From a virus, in the IMG/VR virus record IMGVR_UViG_3300025011_000094, positions 1 to 39,133 of that record: 39,133 bases of DNA; one strand, 5' to 3'. Position numbers and translations under genes: made by a program. How positions within the stretch are numbered: the first letter of the stretch is position 1; each line of letters begins with the position of its first letter. Under the pieces are notes generated by a model. It was not told the origin of the DNA and did not search any database. It was given only the letters and a program-made list of their open reading frames with translations. Positions 7,095 to 15,169 of this stretch are shown piece by piece.

Positions 7095-8707
7095 TGGCGA
7101 GAGGTTTTAGTTATAAAGAAGTTAAGCATTTCATTGAGGTTGAAAGTCAAAGTGGTTGTGAATTGATTAGTAAATGGTATGTTAAAAATAGTCATCCTCT
7201 TAAAATTAAATGTAAATGCGGAAGTGAATTTGAAGTTAGTTTGATGGCATTTAAAATTGGTCAAAGACAATGCAAAAAATGCAATGGTTATAATGATTGG
7301 GATTATGAATCTGTTAAAAAGTTTATTGAAATAGAGAGTGAGTCAGGATGTGAATTACTAAGCACAGAATATATAAAAAATACTGCTAAATTAATATTAA
7401 AATGCAAATGCAATAATGAATTTAGTTTGTCGTTTGTTGCATTTAAAGATAATAATCAACGACAATGCAGAAAATGTAGTAAAGAAAATCAAATAGAAAA
7501 ATCTCGATTTAGTTATGATAAGGTTGAGGGAATAATAAAATCTTTGGGTTATGAATTAATTGATAAGGATTATAAAGGGAATCAATATAAAATGCATATG
7601 AAAGATAAAGACGGGTATTATTTTTACACCACTTTTGCAAAACTGAATAGCGGTCACTTCCCAAGTAAATTTAGTATTAATAATCCATATGTAATGCAAA
7701 ATATAAGGCTGATGTTAAAATCAAAAGGTAGTTACACATTAATAGATAATTCATACACAGATCCTCATCAAAAAATAACTACTATAGACGATGATGGTTA
7801 CATATACTATTGCTTACTACATAATATAATAAAAGATCATAAACCAGACAAATGTAATCCATCTAATCCTTACTCAATACAAAATATTAATCTATGGATT
7901 AAATTAAACAATAAACCATTTGAACTCATCAGTAAAACATATAGAGATAGCAATGAAAAACTTCAATGGCGATGTTTAAAACTCAAATGTGGAGAGATGT
8001 TTAAATCTTCTTGGGCAGAAATAGCTTTTGGTAATGGTTGTGGTGTATGTCACGGAAAACAAGTAGGATTATCAAATTGTCTTGCTACAATAAACCCTGA
8101 ACTAGCAAAAGAATGGCATCCTAATAAAAATGGTGATTTAACACCTTTTGATGTAACTGCAAACAGTAATAAAAAAGTTTGGTGGTTATGTAAAGAATGC
8201 GGAAATGAATGGCCTTCTCGTATTACAAAGAGACATGGTGCTGGAAGGGGATGCCCAGAATGCAATGAATCTAAGGGAGAAAAGGAGATTGATAATGTAC
8301 TTGCAGATAATAATTGGATCAAAATTATTCAAGAAGAATATAATATATTAAGTAATCTAGATAAATGTAGCAAGAATTACTTCATACCGCAAAAAACATT
8401 TGAAGATTTACGTGGCGTTGGCAATGGATTATTATCATATGATCATTATTTGCCAAATATTAACCTTCTCATAGAATATCAAGGTCAATACCATGATGGA
8501 ACCGCAGGAAATCAAAGTAATGAGGAATTTATAATACAGCAGGAACATGACTTCAGAAAGAAAGAATATGCTTTAGCTAATGGATATAACTTTTTAGAAA
8601 TTTGGTATTGGGATTTTGATAACATTGAAGAAATATTGAATAGAGTAATATTAAAATATGTAACTTCAAAACAGCAATATTCACAATCTCAGGTTTTGTT
8701 ATTGTAG
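7094..8707 (+). CDS. Zinc-finger homing endonuclease, EDxHD/Vsr-like type
   Basis: The N-terminal half has two repeats (about residues 5-60 and 70-130) with the pattern FSYKEVKHFIE...CELIS...KIKCKCG...CKKCNG, followed by related degenerate units, and then a treble-clef zinc finger at about residues 330-400 (PELAKEWHPNKNGDLTPFDV, CKECGNEWP, GCPEC). The C-terminal 130 residues look like the EDxHD nuclease fold: GEKEID, FEDLRG, LSYDHYLPN and LLIEYQGQYHDG, then RKKEYA and LEIWYWD. Such proteins are free-standing phage homing endonucleases. The last 20 or so codons read, in another frame, through the remains of a receptor gene, so the cassette appears to have landed inside that gene. Whether the nuclease is still active cannot be told. 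Confidence 0.8.
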   Translation: MARGFSYKEVKHFIEVESQSGCELISKWYVKNSHPLKIKCKCGSEFEVSLMAFKIGQRQCKKCNGYNDWDYESVKKFIEIESESGCELLSTEYIKNTAKLILKCKCNNEFSLSFVAFKDNNQRQCRKCSKENQIEKSRFSYDKVEGIIKSLGYELIDKDYKGNQYKMHMKDKDGYYFYTTFAKLNSGHFPSKFSINNPYVMQNIRLMLKSKGSYTLIDNSYTDPHQKITTIDDDGYIYYCLLHNIIKDHKPDKCNPSNPYSIQNINLWIKLNNKPFELISKTYRDSNEKLQWRCLKLKCGEMFKSSWAEIAFGNGCGVCHGKQVGLSNCLATINPELAKEWHPNKNGDLTPFDVTANSNKKVWWLCKECGNEWPSRITKRHGAGRGCPECNESKGEKEIDNVLADNNWIKIIQEEYNILSNLDKCSKNYFIPQKTFEDLRGVGNGLLSYDHYLPNINLLIEYQGQYHDGTAGNQSNEEFIIQQEHDFRKKEYALANGYNFLEIWYWDFDNIEEILNRVILKYVTSKQQYSQSQVLLL

Positions 8708-9147
8708 GACTAGTAGAATTATCATATTGCCCACTTATATTATCAATATTAGATAGACCAATATCATTTTTTAATGCTAATGTTTTCTATAATTTTCTGC
8801 TAGGTCTTCCTGCAAGAGTATTATATCTATGCGTCATATCATTTGTTATAATGAGAAGAAATAGTACAGTTCAAATTGATTTATTCAATTCCATAGTTAA
8901 AAACAAGTTCTTTATATATGGTTTTATTTTAATGATATTAGTCAGAATTTCTTTAGTTGCTTATGTTGTAAAATTAATAGAAAGGAACAATATTTTGATT
9001 TACATACGGTTTGTAGAAAAATTGTATATTATCATTGGGATAATTTGTATTCCAATAATTTTCATAACTTTATTGCTAATGTTTGTTAACAATCTATTGT
9101 GCAAAGAACAAATGAAGCTACAAACTTATGAGAATACTTTTTATTAA
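8644..9147 (+). pseudogene. 5'-truncated second copy of the AgrC-like receptor
   Basis: An uninterrupted frame of 167 codons with no start, beginning after an in-frame TAG at 8641, aligns with residues from about 95 to the end of the receptor at 4454-5290. Shared landmarks in order are ELSYCPL versus ESAYCPL, FYNFLLGLPARV versus VYNFLSALPARI, IDLFNSIVKN versus IKLFDIIIRN, and a final QTYEN. The overlap with the nuclease gene's last codons marks the insertion junction. No agrD-like gene follows it. A shorter product could start at ATG 8851 but has no good ribosome binding site. Confidence 0.75.
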
Positions 9148-9196
9148 AATTTTTAATAAAAAAGTTCGCTAAAATAAATATAAATGTCTATTTCTC

Positions 9197-9225
9197 TTGA
9201 CCTTTGAGTATAATAGTTTTATAAT
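9197..9225 (+). promoter_or_regulatory. Sigma-A type promoter for the DGQHR/recombinase-like operon
   Basis: TTGACC, 17-base spacer, TATAAT, placing the start of transcription near 9232 and leaving a leader of about 90 bases before the ATG. Confidence 0.75.
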
Positions 9226-9232
9226 GGTAATA

Positions 9233-9291
9233 TTACATAGCAAAATATTATATACTATTTGTGTGGCATAATTGTGTCAGAAGCTATGTAA
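9233..9291 (+). promoter_or_regulatory. Inverted repeat in the operon leader
   Basis: TTACATAGC at 9233-9241 and GCTATGTAA at 9283-9291 are perfect 9-base inverted copies separated by 41 bases, starting exactly at the expected transcription start. They could be paired operator half-sites for a repressor or the base of a leader hairpin. Confidence 0.45.
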
Positions 9292-9319
9292 AATTAATAT
9301 ATTCAAAGGAGGAATTATT

Positions 9320-10675
9320 ATGAAAAAAGACCGTCAAGTTCTTGAGGATGTTCTTGATTTGGTAATTGAAGATTATTCAAATGACAACAAGGTTATGGAG
9401 CAAGTAATAATTAAATTATTAGAAAGAGGTATACCAAGGGGCAGAACAACTGGCATATTCACTAAAGCCATTCCTTTGGTTTATGTGTCAGAAACAGAAT
9501 TATGTTTATTTACAAAGTATCTCTATGGATATACTCACAAACCAGAAATAAATTCAGATGAATATTTTACTGAAATTGAATTGTCTTTTGCTGAAACATA
9601 CCAAAAGTTAGAAAAAGAAAAAGTTAAATATATTCTACTTCATAACGTTGATCAAATTAGCGCAACTCAATTTTTATGCACCAAAGACACTTATCAAAAT
9701 GTTGGGGTTTATATGGGGAATGGTTTATTAACTTATAATCCCAATACTCAAAGACAACTTCTTAAAAGAAGAAGTGGTGATAAGATTGTTGAATCAATTA
9801 ATGTTGGTGGTAAAAAAGTTACGGAAATTACGTCATCAATGTTAGATAATACTTTCTGCCCTAACGCCATTATATGGAATATTAGAAAGATAAATGGACA
9901 AGAGAAATTTAAATATGACGCAAAAACCAGAACTTTATTAATTGAACCAGATAATATTACGACTTTCGTAGATATAATTGATGGTGCGAATCGTACTTGC
10001 GGTATGGTAAAAGTAGTTGAAATTAAGCCGGAAATTGATAGAGTTACTTCAATATATGTTCATCATGTCACGGAGGAACGCGCAAATCAAATAATAAAAC
10101 AAGAAAGTTTGGCTGTCCCAATTCAAACAGAATGGGTTGATTTTAAAGATACAGCCAATCCGAACATGGAAGTAGCTAAAGCCATAAATGATCATCCAAG
10201 TAAAAACGACATGTTTAATCGTATAGCATTGAATGAGAAAGAACTAAAAATCGAGAACAAATTGATGACATTTGATACATTGTCAAAAACAATTGAATTT
10301 ATTTATGATCTTAAAGAAGAGCCAGCTATTAGAACAGAAGAAGTTGAGAATGAACTTATTGAAATATTTAATAATGTTATTGGTCTACATCATTCTAAAT
10401 TCAAAGCAGAATTATCAAATACTAGAGAATTAACGTATATGTCACATAATAATATGTTTATGGGGTATGCTATTTTAGGTAAAATGCTTAAAGATAAACA
10501 TGGTGACGATTGGAAACCTGAATTTGTAAAAGTTTTAAAATCTTTAGACTTTAATAAATCAAATAAAGTTTGGAAGAAAATTGGCATTGAAAATAACGTC
10601 AATTTACCAACATTTAAAAAGATTTATGAATATTTCAAAGATATTGTTTCTCAATATGAAAAGGAGGTATCATAA
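9320..10675 (+). CDS. DGQHR/DndB-like domain protein (YopQ-sized)
   Basis: At 451 residues this is one of the largest proteins here. The core IIDGANRTCGMV (Asp221 to Arg225 being D-G-A-N-R) matches the DGQHR motif of DndB-related proteins, with the QH pair replaced by AN. Around it are long helical stretches (for example NMEVAKAINDHPSKNDMFN) typical of that group. The start at ATG 9320 is chosen because AAAGGAGGAATT precedes it; the longer frame from 9272 has no such site. It overlaps the next gene by TAATG, so the two form a translationally coupled operon. Length and order resemble yopQ before yopR in phage SPbeta. Role: unknown; perhaps a partner in the lysogeny switch. Confidence 0.65.
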   Translation: MKKDRQVLEDVLDLVIEDYSNDNKVMEQVIIKLLERGIPRGRTTGIFTKAIPLVYVSETELCLFTKYLYGYTHKPEINSDEYFTEIELSFAETYQKLEKEKVKYILLHNVDQISATQFLCTKDTYQNVGVYMGNGLLTYNPNTQRQLLKRRSGDKIVESINVGGKKVTEITSSMLDNTFCPNAIIWNIRKINGQEKFKYDAKTRTLLIEPDNITTFVDIIDGANRTCGMVKVVEIKPEIDRVTSIYVHHVTEERANQIIKQESLAVPIQTEWVDFKDTANPNMEVAKAINDHPSKNDMFNRIALNEKELKIENKLMTFDTLSKTIEFIYDLKEEPAIRTEEVENELIEIFNNVIGLHHSKFKAELSNTRELTYMSHNNMFMGYAILGKMLKDKHGDDWKPEFVKVLKSLDFNKSNKVWKKIGIENNVNLPTFKKIYEYFKDIVSQYEKEVS

Positions 10676-11676
10676 TGTCATTCACTATTGAAAGAACATT
10701 ATTTAATGAAGATCAAAAGAATCGTTTTCTTGATGAAAAATATCCAAATGAAAGCACTCGGATGACAAACACCTCTATCCTAAAAAACGTTGGCAGGTTT
10801 GAACATGAGAAAAACAAAGACCTAAGTAAGTTTAGTTACGAAGAAGTAAAAGAATTATTAATTGGGATGAAAAAGAAATCTCTAAAATCTCTTGGGGTAG
10901 CTTATACAATTATTATGCAGTATTTGGACTGGTGTTTAGCAGAAAACCATAGTTCTATGAATGTTCTTAAATTAGTTGATAAAAAAGAAGATTTGCCAAA
11001 ATATATTCACCAAGTAGCTCAAAAACTTTCCTATATAACTAGGGAACAAATGTATGATTATTGCGACATGCTTTATAATTATGCTGACAAATCAATGTTG
11101 GCACTATTATTTGAGACTGTAAGAGGAAGACCAATTAAAGATCATACTTTTGAAGAATTAAGAAATATTAAAAAGACTGATCTTATTCCTGAATCAAATA
11201 CAATTATTGTTACTAGAGATCCTTATGGAGAAATCTTATTCCCTCAATCAAGGCCGATAACTGTAGATCCTAGAACTATGGAGATTTTACAAATGGCTTG
11301 TTTGGAAGACACTTATCATAAATTAAATGGTTTAGATGATGGTAGATTTGCTATTTTACCAACAAAAGATACTCCATATATTTTACGCACAATCGGAAGA
11401 AAGAACAATACTGAAGAAAGGATAACTGTAGGAAATATTGGTGCAAGGTTTAAGAATTTTAGACAATATACTAAAATTAGGTTCTTAAACCCTACTTTAA
11501 TATTTCAGTCTGGATTACTTGACAGATGTTTAAAGAAAGAAAATGAAGTTGGTGAGCTGACATCAGAAAACTTTAGACAATTATTTAGAGATTTACAATT
11601 GGATGAAAGGGGATGGCAAGGTTTAAAAGAAATGTATGAAACATATAAACAAACACAGTCTATAGTCCCAAATTAA
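10675..11676 (+). CDS. Tyrosine-recombinase-fold protein lacking catalytic residues (MrpR/YopR-like)
   Basis: The first 120 residues look like a SAM-like core-binding domain (LSKFSYEEVKELLIGM, SLGVAYTIIMQYLDWCL), followed by a catalytic-domain-like region with MLALLFETVRGRPIKDHTF where an integrase would have the TGxRxSE box. The H-x-x-R and tyrosine boxes are not recognisable; NPTLIFQSGLLDRC stands where HxLRHxFAT would be. So the protein should bind DNA but not recombine it. In phage SPbeta, YopR (MrpR, 325 residues) is just such a protein and is the master repressor. Here the length is 333 and the upstream partner is also YopQ-sized. A 13-base palindrome covers its stop codon. An integrase-derived repressor is the best guess; a degenerate integrase is the alternative. 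Confidence 0.7.
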   Translation: MSFTIERTLFNEDQKNRFLDEKYPNESTRMTNTSILKNVGRFEHEKNKDLSKFSYEEVKELLIGMKKKSLKSLGVAYTIIMQYLDWCLAENHSSMNVLKLVDKKEDLPKYIHQVAQKLSYITREQMYDYCDMLYNYADKSMLALLFETVRGRPIKDHTFEELRNIKKTDLIPESNTIIVTRDPYGEILFPQSRPITVDPRTMEILQMACLEDTYHKLNGLDDGRFAILPTKDTPYILRTIGRKNNTEERITVGNIGARFKNFRQYTKIRFLNPTLIFQSGLLDRCLKKENEVGELTSENFRQLFRDLQLDERGWQGLKEMYETYKQTQSIVPN

Positions 11677-11689
11677 TGGGACTATAGAC
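11658..11689 (+). terminator. 13-bp perfect hairpin spanning the stop codon of the recombinase-like gene
   Basis: GTCTATAGTCCCA and TGGGACTATAGAC flank a six-base loop that contains the TAA stop. There is no T run after it, so it may be a 3'-end stabiliser, a processing site, or a dyad-symmetric operator rather than a classic intrinsic terminator. Confidence 0.5.
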
Positions 11690-11912
11690 TCGATCCACTT
11701 AAATTGAAAGGGTATGATAATATTAAAATAATTATAAAGTAAGTTAAATATATTGTCGAAATAACATATATAAAAGATTAATTTTTGTTTTGCTATTTTG
11801 TAGACAAAGTGGGATAATGTAATTAGGCAAAGGGCGAATATACGTTCCTAAAACAAGCTTGGAAAGGATCAAACGTTTGGTTTCACTAAAAAATTATAGA
11901 GGAGAAGATGGA

Positions 11913-12311
11913 ATGACAGAATTAAAAGTATTTGCACTTAAAGACAGTGAAGGAAATTATGTTGGGGCTAATTCAGTTTCATATGATAAACAAAGTGGGA
12001 AGAATATCTATTCTTACTCTGAGCAACTTACAAATGGATACTATACATATACGGACAAATTAGATGCCGAAATAAAATTGAAGTCTCTTCAAGATAAGGG
12101 AATGAAAATAAAATTTGTAATAACCTTCCATATCGAAAAAATTGACATGTTAGAAGTTTTAAGAAAAGAGAATAAGATGGGCAATATCAAATCTTGTCCG
12201 TTTAAACACATAGAAATTAGAGAAAGAACGATTAATTCTCCTATGTTTGATTTTAATGGAACCAAAAGTGCTATTACTGATTATAGAGCAATGAGTAAAG
12301 TTGGGGTGTAA
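11913..12311 (+). CDS. Hypothetical protein (132 aa)
   Basis: The ATG at 11913 follows AGAGGAGAAGATGGA and is preferred over a longer TTG-initiated frame. The protein has an alternating beta-rich N-terminus (LKVFALKDSEGNYVG) and a charged C-terminal half. A GGGGT-N4-ACCCC hairpin overlaps the stop codon and is followed by TTTCT, so it may be the end of a transcript. The 220-base gap upstream holds a weak promoter candidate (TTGCTA, 17 bases, GATAAT near 11791-11819). I do not recognise the family. Confidence 0.65.
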   Translation: MTELKVFALKDSEGNYVGANSVSYDKQSGKNIYSYSEQLTNGYYTYTDKLDAEIKLKSLQDKGMKIKFVITFHIEKIDMLEVLRKENKMGNIKSCPFKHIEIRERTINSPMFDFNGTKSAITDYRAMSKVGV

Positions 12312-12369
12312 ACCCCTTTCTCCTAGTTGTTAAATCTTAAAATAATATTGAGCAGAAAAGAGTGTTTAG

Positions 12370-13062
12370 ATGAGGATGAAATTTATTGTTCCAATGGTAT
12401 TGTGTTCTCTAGTAATTAGTCAAGGGGTTATCATTAAGGAAAATCCAAAAGACCTATCTAATATAAACCATATAAACATTACTAATTCAAATATCCTTGA
12501 AAAATTTAGAGAGGTATACATATTGCCGAAAGAGATAAATATTCTAATTAATGAAACAAATAAAAAACCAAATTATGCAATTGCATTATCTGAAAAATAT
12601 CAAAATCTTGTTTATGAGCTTTGTGTAAAAAATAATTTATCTTATGATATGGTTTTATCAATTATGTATCAAGAAAGTAGATTTAACCTAAGAGCAATAA
12701 ATAATAATACTAACCATTCAATAGACATGGGATTATTCCAACTCAACAATAGATTTATTCCTACGCATCGTGAGAGAGCCATAAAGTATTGTTCTTTGCC
12801 TAAGAATACATTTTTCGATGTATGGAGTCCAGATCATAATATAAGGGCTGGAATAGGCAATATTATTTATCTCCGAGATTACTGGAAAACACAAAGAATT
12901 ACGGATGAACATTCTTTAGAAGTCAGGATAGAAAATAGTCTTCAATTAGGATTATATGGTTATGAAAAGACAATTAAACAAACAGGCAGAATTAGTAGAG
13001 AATATGACCGTTTAATATCAAGGAATAAGAATTTATTAATCAAAAATCATATTTTATTGTAA
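12370..13062 (+). CDS. SLT-type lytic transglycosylase with signal peptide
   Basis: Residues 1-20 (RMKFIVPMVLCSLVISQG) look like a signal peptide or signal anchor. The catalytic domain follows from about residue 80: YDMVLSIMYQESRFN with the catalytic Glu102, then DMGLFQLN and NIRAGIGNIIYLRDYW, the three classic motifs of soluble lytic transglycosylases that cleave peptidoglycan. The C-terminal YGYEKTI and REYDRLI complete the fold. Length, 230 residues, is normal for a single-domain enzyme with a spacer. Its place in the early gene region, not next to tail genes, suggests a wall-remodelling or superinfection role rather than host lysis, but this is inference. Confidence 0.85.
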   Translation: MRMKFIVPMVLCSLVISQGVIIKENPKDLSNINHINITNSNILEKFREVYILPKEINILINETNKKPNYAIALSEKYQNLVYELCVKNNLSYDMVLSIMYQESRFNLRAINNNTNHSIDMGLFQLNNRFIPTHRERAIKYCSLPKNTFFDVWSPDHNIRAGIGNIIYLRDYWKTQRITDEHSLEVRIENSLQLGLYGYEKTIKQTGRISREYDRLISRNKNLLIKNHILL

Positions 13063-13142
13063 AATACCCCATTTTACCTCTCTCATGCTCTATATACCTC
13101 ACTCATACTTCCATTTACTACCCAATCCAATCAACCCAATAA
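13063..13142. repeat. C-rich low-complexity stretch after the transglycosylase
   Basis: Pyrimidine-rich DNA with repeated CCC and CCAAT-like runs; its minus strand is G/T-rich, as is the plus strand of the tract at 3239-3277. The 200-base gap before the next gene shows nothing else I can name. Confidence 0.35.
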
Positions 13143-13265
13143 AAACACGATTTTAATTGCTTTGTTTTAATAAAATTAATGAAAAATGTAACAATTTTAG
13201 AAAATTAGCATATCATGTGAACAAATTAGTAATACAAAAATAAAATTTAAGGAGAATGATAAATT

Positions 13266-13349
13266 ATGAGTAGTCTAGCAATGAGAGATTGTATTGTAGA
13301 ACCGTATAAAGATTTCTTTGACAAGTTAAAAGTTTTAAAGAAATTATAA
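13266..13349 (+). CDS. Micro-protein (27 aa)
   Basis: A very short frame (MSSLAMRDC...) with a strong TAAGGAGAATGATAAATT ribosome binding site, ending in a basic, helical tail (DKLKVLKKL). The next ribosome binding site begins at its stop codon, supporting expression as part of a run of genes. Function unknown. Confidence 0.45.
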   Translation: MSSLAMRDCIVEPYKDFFDKLKVLKKL

Positions 13350-13355
13350 AAGGAG

Positions 13356-13451
13356 ATGTTAATAAAACACGGACGAAATAAGAAATATGATATTATTGAC
13401 TTGGATACATGTCTTATGGTGGAATTTAAAAGTGAGAAATTATATCACTGA
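13356..13451 (+). CDS. Micro-protein (about 31 aa), start codon uncertain
   Basis: AAAAGGAG overlaps the only ATG (13356), which is too close for normal initiation; the in-frame ATA at 13362 lies six bases from the site. The product is basic at the start (KHGRNKKYD) and ends KLYH. It is one of several genes here whose best-placed start is a near-cognate AUA or AUU codon. Confidence 0.4.
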   Translation: MLIKHGRNKKYDIIDLDTCLMVEFKSEKLYH

Positions 13452-13566
13452 GGATACATAATATATTTTCATAAAACTTTACAATGCACCCTTAATTTAT
13501 GATTCTTATTCGTATAATCATTTAAAGGGACAACCCAAATAAAGAGAAAAGAGAGTGATAAATAAT

Positions 13567-14070
13567 ATGAGAATCACTAAAAAAGTAACAAAAGAAGTAG
13601 ATGAGGTAGTGGCTACTCAGTGTCATAAATGTGGAATATGGTATGAATCAAATCATAATGACACAACTCAATCCTTTCATATTGAATTCACTCAAGCAAG
13701 TAAATATGAGTATCCATGGGATGTGACATTGTGTGAAACATGTTTAGAAAAAATAGTAAAAGAATTTTTAATAGTACCTGATAATTTTATGGGTGAAAAA
13801 GCATACGTTCCTGCTTTTATTTCAGACCATAAATTACATCAAACTTTGTTCGACGAGTGGAAAATTAATGGTGAATGGAATTATGATGACGATCCTTGGA
13901 AAAGTTATTATGGTGATGGTAATTCAGGTGAAGATAATGAATCTTACGAAGAGTATGAAGAATACAATGAAGAAGTTTCTGATGCTTTAGAAGTACGCAA
14001 ACCACTACATATCAATGTTATAAAGTTAGCAACTATTCATAAAATTAGACTTGTACAAAAGGAGTTATAA
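13567..14070 (+). CDS. Zinc-binding hypothetical protein with acidic tail
   Basis: Start chosen at ATG 13567, ten bases after GAGAGTG. Residues 16-60 contain two CxxC pairs (CHKCG and CETCLEKI), a likely zinc finger with an intervening hairpin. After residue 100 comes a strongly acidic, Tyr-rich stretch (SGEDNESYEEYEEYNEE) that may be disordered or mimic nucleic acid, and a basic end. The finger plus acidic tail suggests a protein- or DNA-binding role, but I do not recognise a family. Confidence 0.7.
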   Translation: MRITKKVTKEVDEVVATQCHKCGIWYESNHNDTTQSFHIEFTQASKYEYPWDVTLCETCLEKIVKEFLIVPDNFMGEKAYVPAFISDHKLHQTLFDEWKINGEWNYDDDPWKSYYGDGNSGEDNESYEEYEEYNEEVSDALEVRKPLHINVIKLATIHKIRLVQKEL

Positions 14071-14075
14071 AAATA

Positions 14076-14123
14076 ATGACTGATAACAACAAATCTATTG
14101 AAATGGAGGATTATATTATATGA
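14076..14123 (+). CDS. Possible 15-residue coupled leader peptide
   Basis: A tiny frame (MTDNNKSIEMEDYII) whose TGA overlaps the ATG of the next gene (ATGA). It contains that gene's GGAGG within its own codons, so translation of this leader would pass over and end at the next start. It may be chance. Confidence 0.3.
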   Translation: MTDNNKSIEMEDYII

Positions 14124-14350
14124 AAAATAAAGAAGATACATTATTTGACGTAACAACATTGCAAATAGGAGATATAGTCAATTATTTTGCTCATGATAAT
14201 GGAAAATATTTTATTGAGCAAGGGGAAGTTAGAAGTGAAAATATCTACAAGGACGGTGTAGAAGTTCATGGAGAAGGGTGGAGACAGTATGTGGGAAAAT
14301 GGTTTATAAATAAAATTATAAGAAATGAGAAAGTTATATATGAAAAATGA
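14120..14350 (+). CDS. Hypothetical protein (76 aa), SH3/KOW-like appearance
   Basis: Preceded by TGGAGGATTATATT. The order of strands LQIGDIVNYF, YFIEQGEVR and GWRQYVGKWF resembles a small barrel in which LQIGDIV opens the fold. Overlaps the next gene by 11 bases. Family not recognised. Confidence 0.6.
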   Translation: MKNKEDTLFDVTTLQIGDIVNYFAHDNGKYFIEQGEVRSENIYKDGVEVHGEGWRQYVGKWFINKIIRNEKVIYEK

Positions 14351-14708
14351 AGATAAATATCTTCCATACACTAAAAAAGACTTTAGAAAATATTGGTGTG
14401 ATCCAGAATCTGAATTTCCAGAAATGCAAACATTTGAAGTTATTAGACCACTTACTGAAAAAGAGAAAGCTGATTGGACTAAGGGAGAAGATTATGATTA
14501 TAATGAAGAAATGTATCTAATTAGATGCAGTAATGGTGATGAACGTGAAGTCTTTGATGTAGAAATTCTTAATGAATATGAAATAGATTCAGAAACATGG
14601 AGATGTTGTGTAATTAATTTGTTAGAGGATATGGAGGGTAATGATGAAAATATTATGGAATTTATAAAAGAATGCAAAATTGAACAGTATATCAAAAAAC
14701 ATTGTTAG
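14340..14708 (+). CDS. Acidic hypothetical protein (122 aa)
   Basis: I place the start at ATG 14340, which overlaps the end of the preceding gene; an in-frame ATG at 14325 is the alternative. The protein is highly acidic, with KDFRKYWCDPESEFPEMQ and several Glu/Asp-rich segments. Its C-terminus (CKIEQYIKKHC) has paired cysteines. No family recognised. Confidence 0.6.
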   Translation: MKNEDKYLPYTKKDFRKYWCDPESEFPEMQTFEVIRPLTEKEKADWTKGEDYDYNEEMYLIRCSNGDEREVFDVEILNEYEIDSETWRCCVINLLEDMEGNDENIMEFIKECKIEQYIKKHC

Positions 14709-14724
14709 AAAGAAGGAAAATAAT

Positions 14725-15168
14725 ATGCTAATTAATCAAATTAAATCAGACGCTCTAATCGCTCGTAAGGCAAGAAAAACCGATACGGCAACATTACTTA
14801 CAACTCTATATTCTGAAGCATCTATAGTAGGAAAGAATGCCGGAAACAGAGAATCTACTGATGCAGAAGTATTACAAGTCATTGAGAAATTTATTAAAAA
14901 CGCAAATGAGATTCAAACAATTCTATTAAAAAATAATAAGGACACATGTAATATTGTTTCTGAAATTAAAGTTCTGAGTAAGTATTTACCTAAGAAAATG
15001 AGTAGAGTGGGATTAGAAAATATTGTTAGAGATATTATAGAAGCGTTGAAAGATATTAATTCAGAAGTGCAAATGGGTAAAGTTATGTCTGTATTGAAAA
15101 ACTCCTATGGTGGTATGTATGATGGTAAAATTGCTAGTGAAATTGTAAAGAAGGAGTTGGTGAATTAA
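14725..15168 (+). CDS. yqeY: GatB/YqeY-domain protein
   Basis: YqeY proteins share the tail domain of the GatB amidotransferase subunit, which contacts tRNA. The 147-residue protein shows the normal YqeY plan: an N-terminal helical bundle (IKSDALIARKARKTDTATLLTTLYSE) and a C-terminal module with LSKYLPKKMSRVGLENIVRD, MGKVMSVLK and YDGKIASEIVKKEL, matching the family's YLPxxLS, MGKVM and G-K-x-x-N/S motifs. The start at ATG 14725 has AGAAGGAAAA upstream. It follows the Pth2 theme of tRNA-related functions in this genome. Confidence 0.85.
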   Translation: MLINQIKSDALIARKARKTDTATLLTTLYSEASIVGKNAGNRESTDAEVLQVIEKFIKNANEIQTILLKNNKDTCNIVSEIKVLSKYLPKKMSRVGLENIVRDIIEALKDINSEVQMGKVMSVLKNSYGGMYDGKIASEIVKKELVN

Positions 15169-15169
15169 T

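Noticed and set aside
8050-8322. 90-codon minus-strand frame inside the homing nuclease gene
   Set aside because: The plus frame carries clear zinc-finger and nuclease motifs; the antisense frame is a by-product.
10675-11676. An active tyrosine integrase with an att site
   Set aside because: The Arg, His-x-x-Arg and Tyr catalytic boxes are not recognisable and no direct repeats suggesting att cores were seen near it.
12303-12316. Intrinsic terminator GGGGT-N4-ACCCC
   Set aside because: The stem is only five base pairs, overlaps a stop codon and is followed by TTTCT rather than a clean T run; mentioned with the gene but not listed as a feature.
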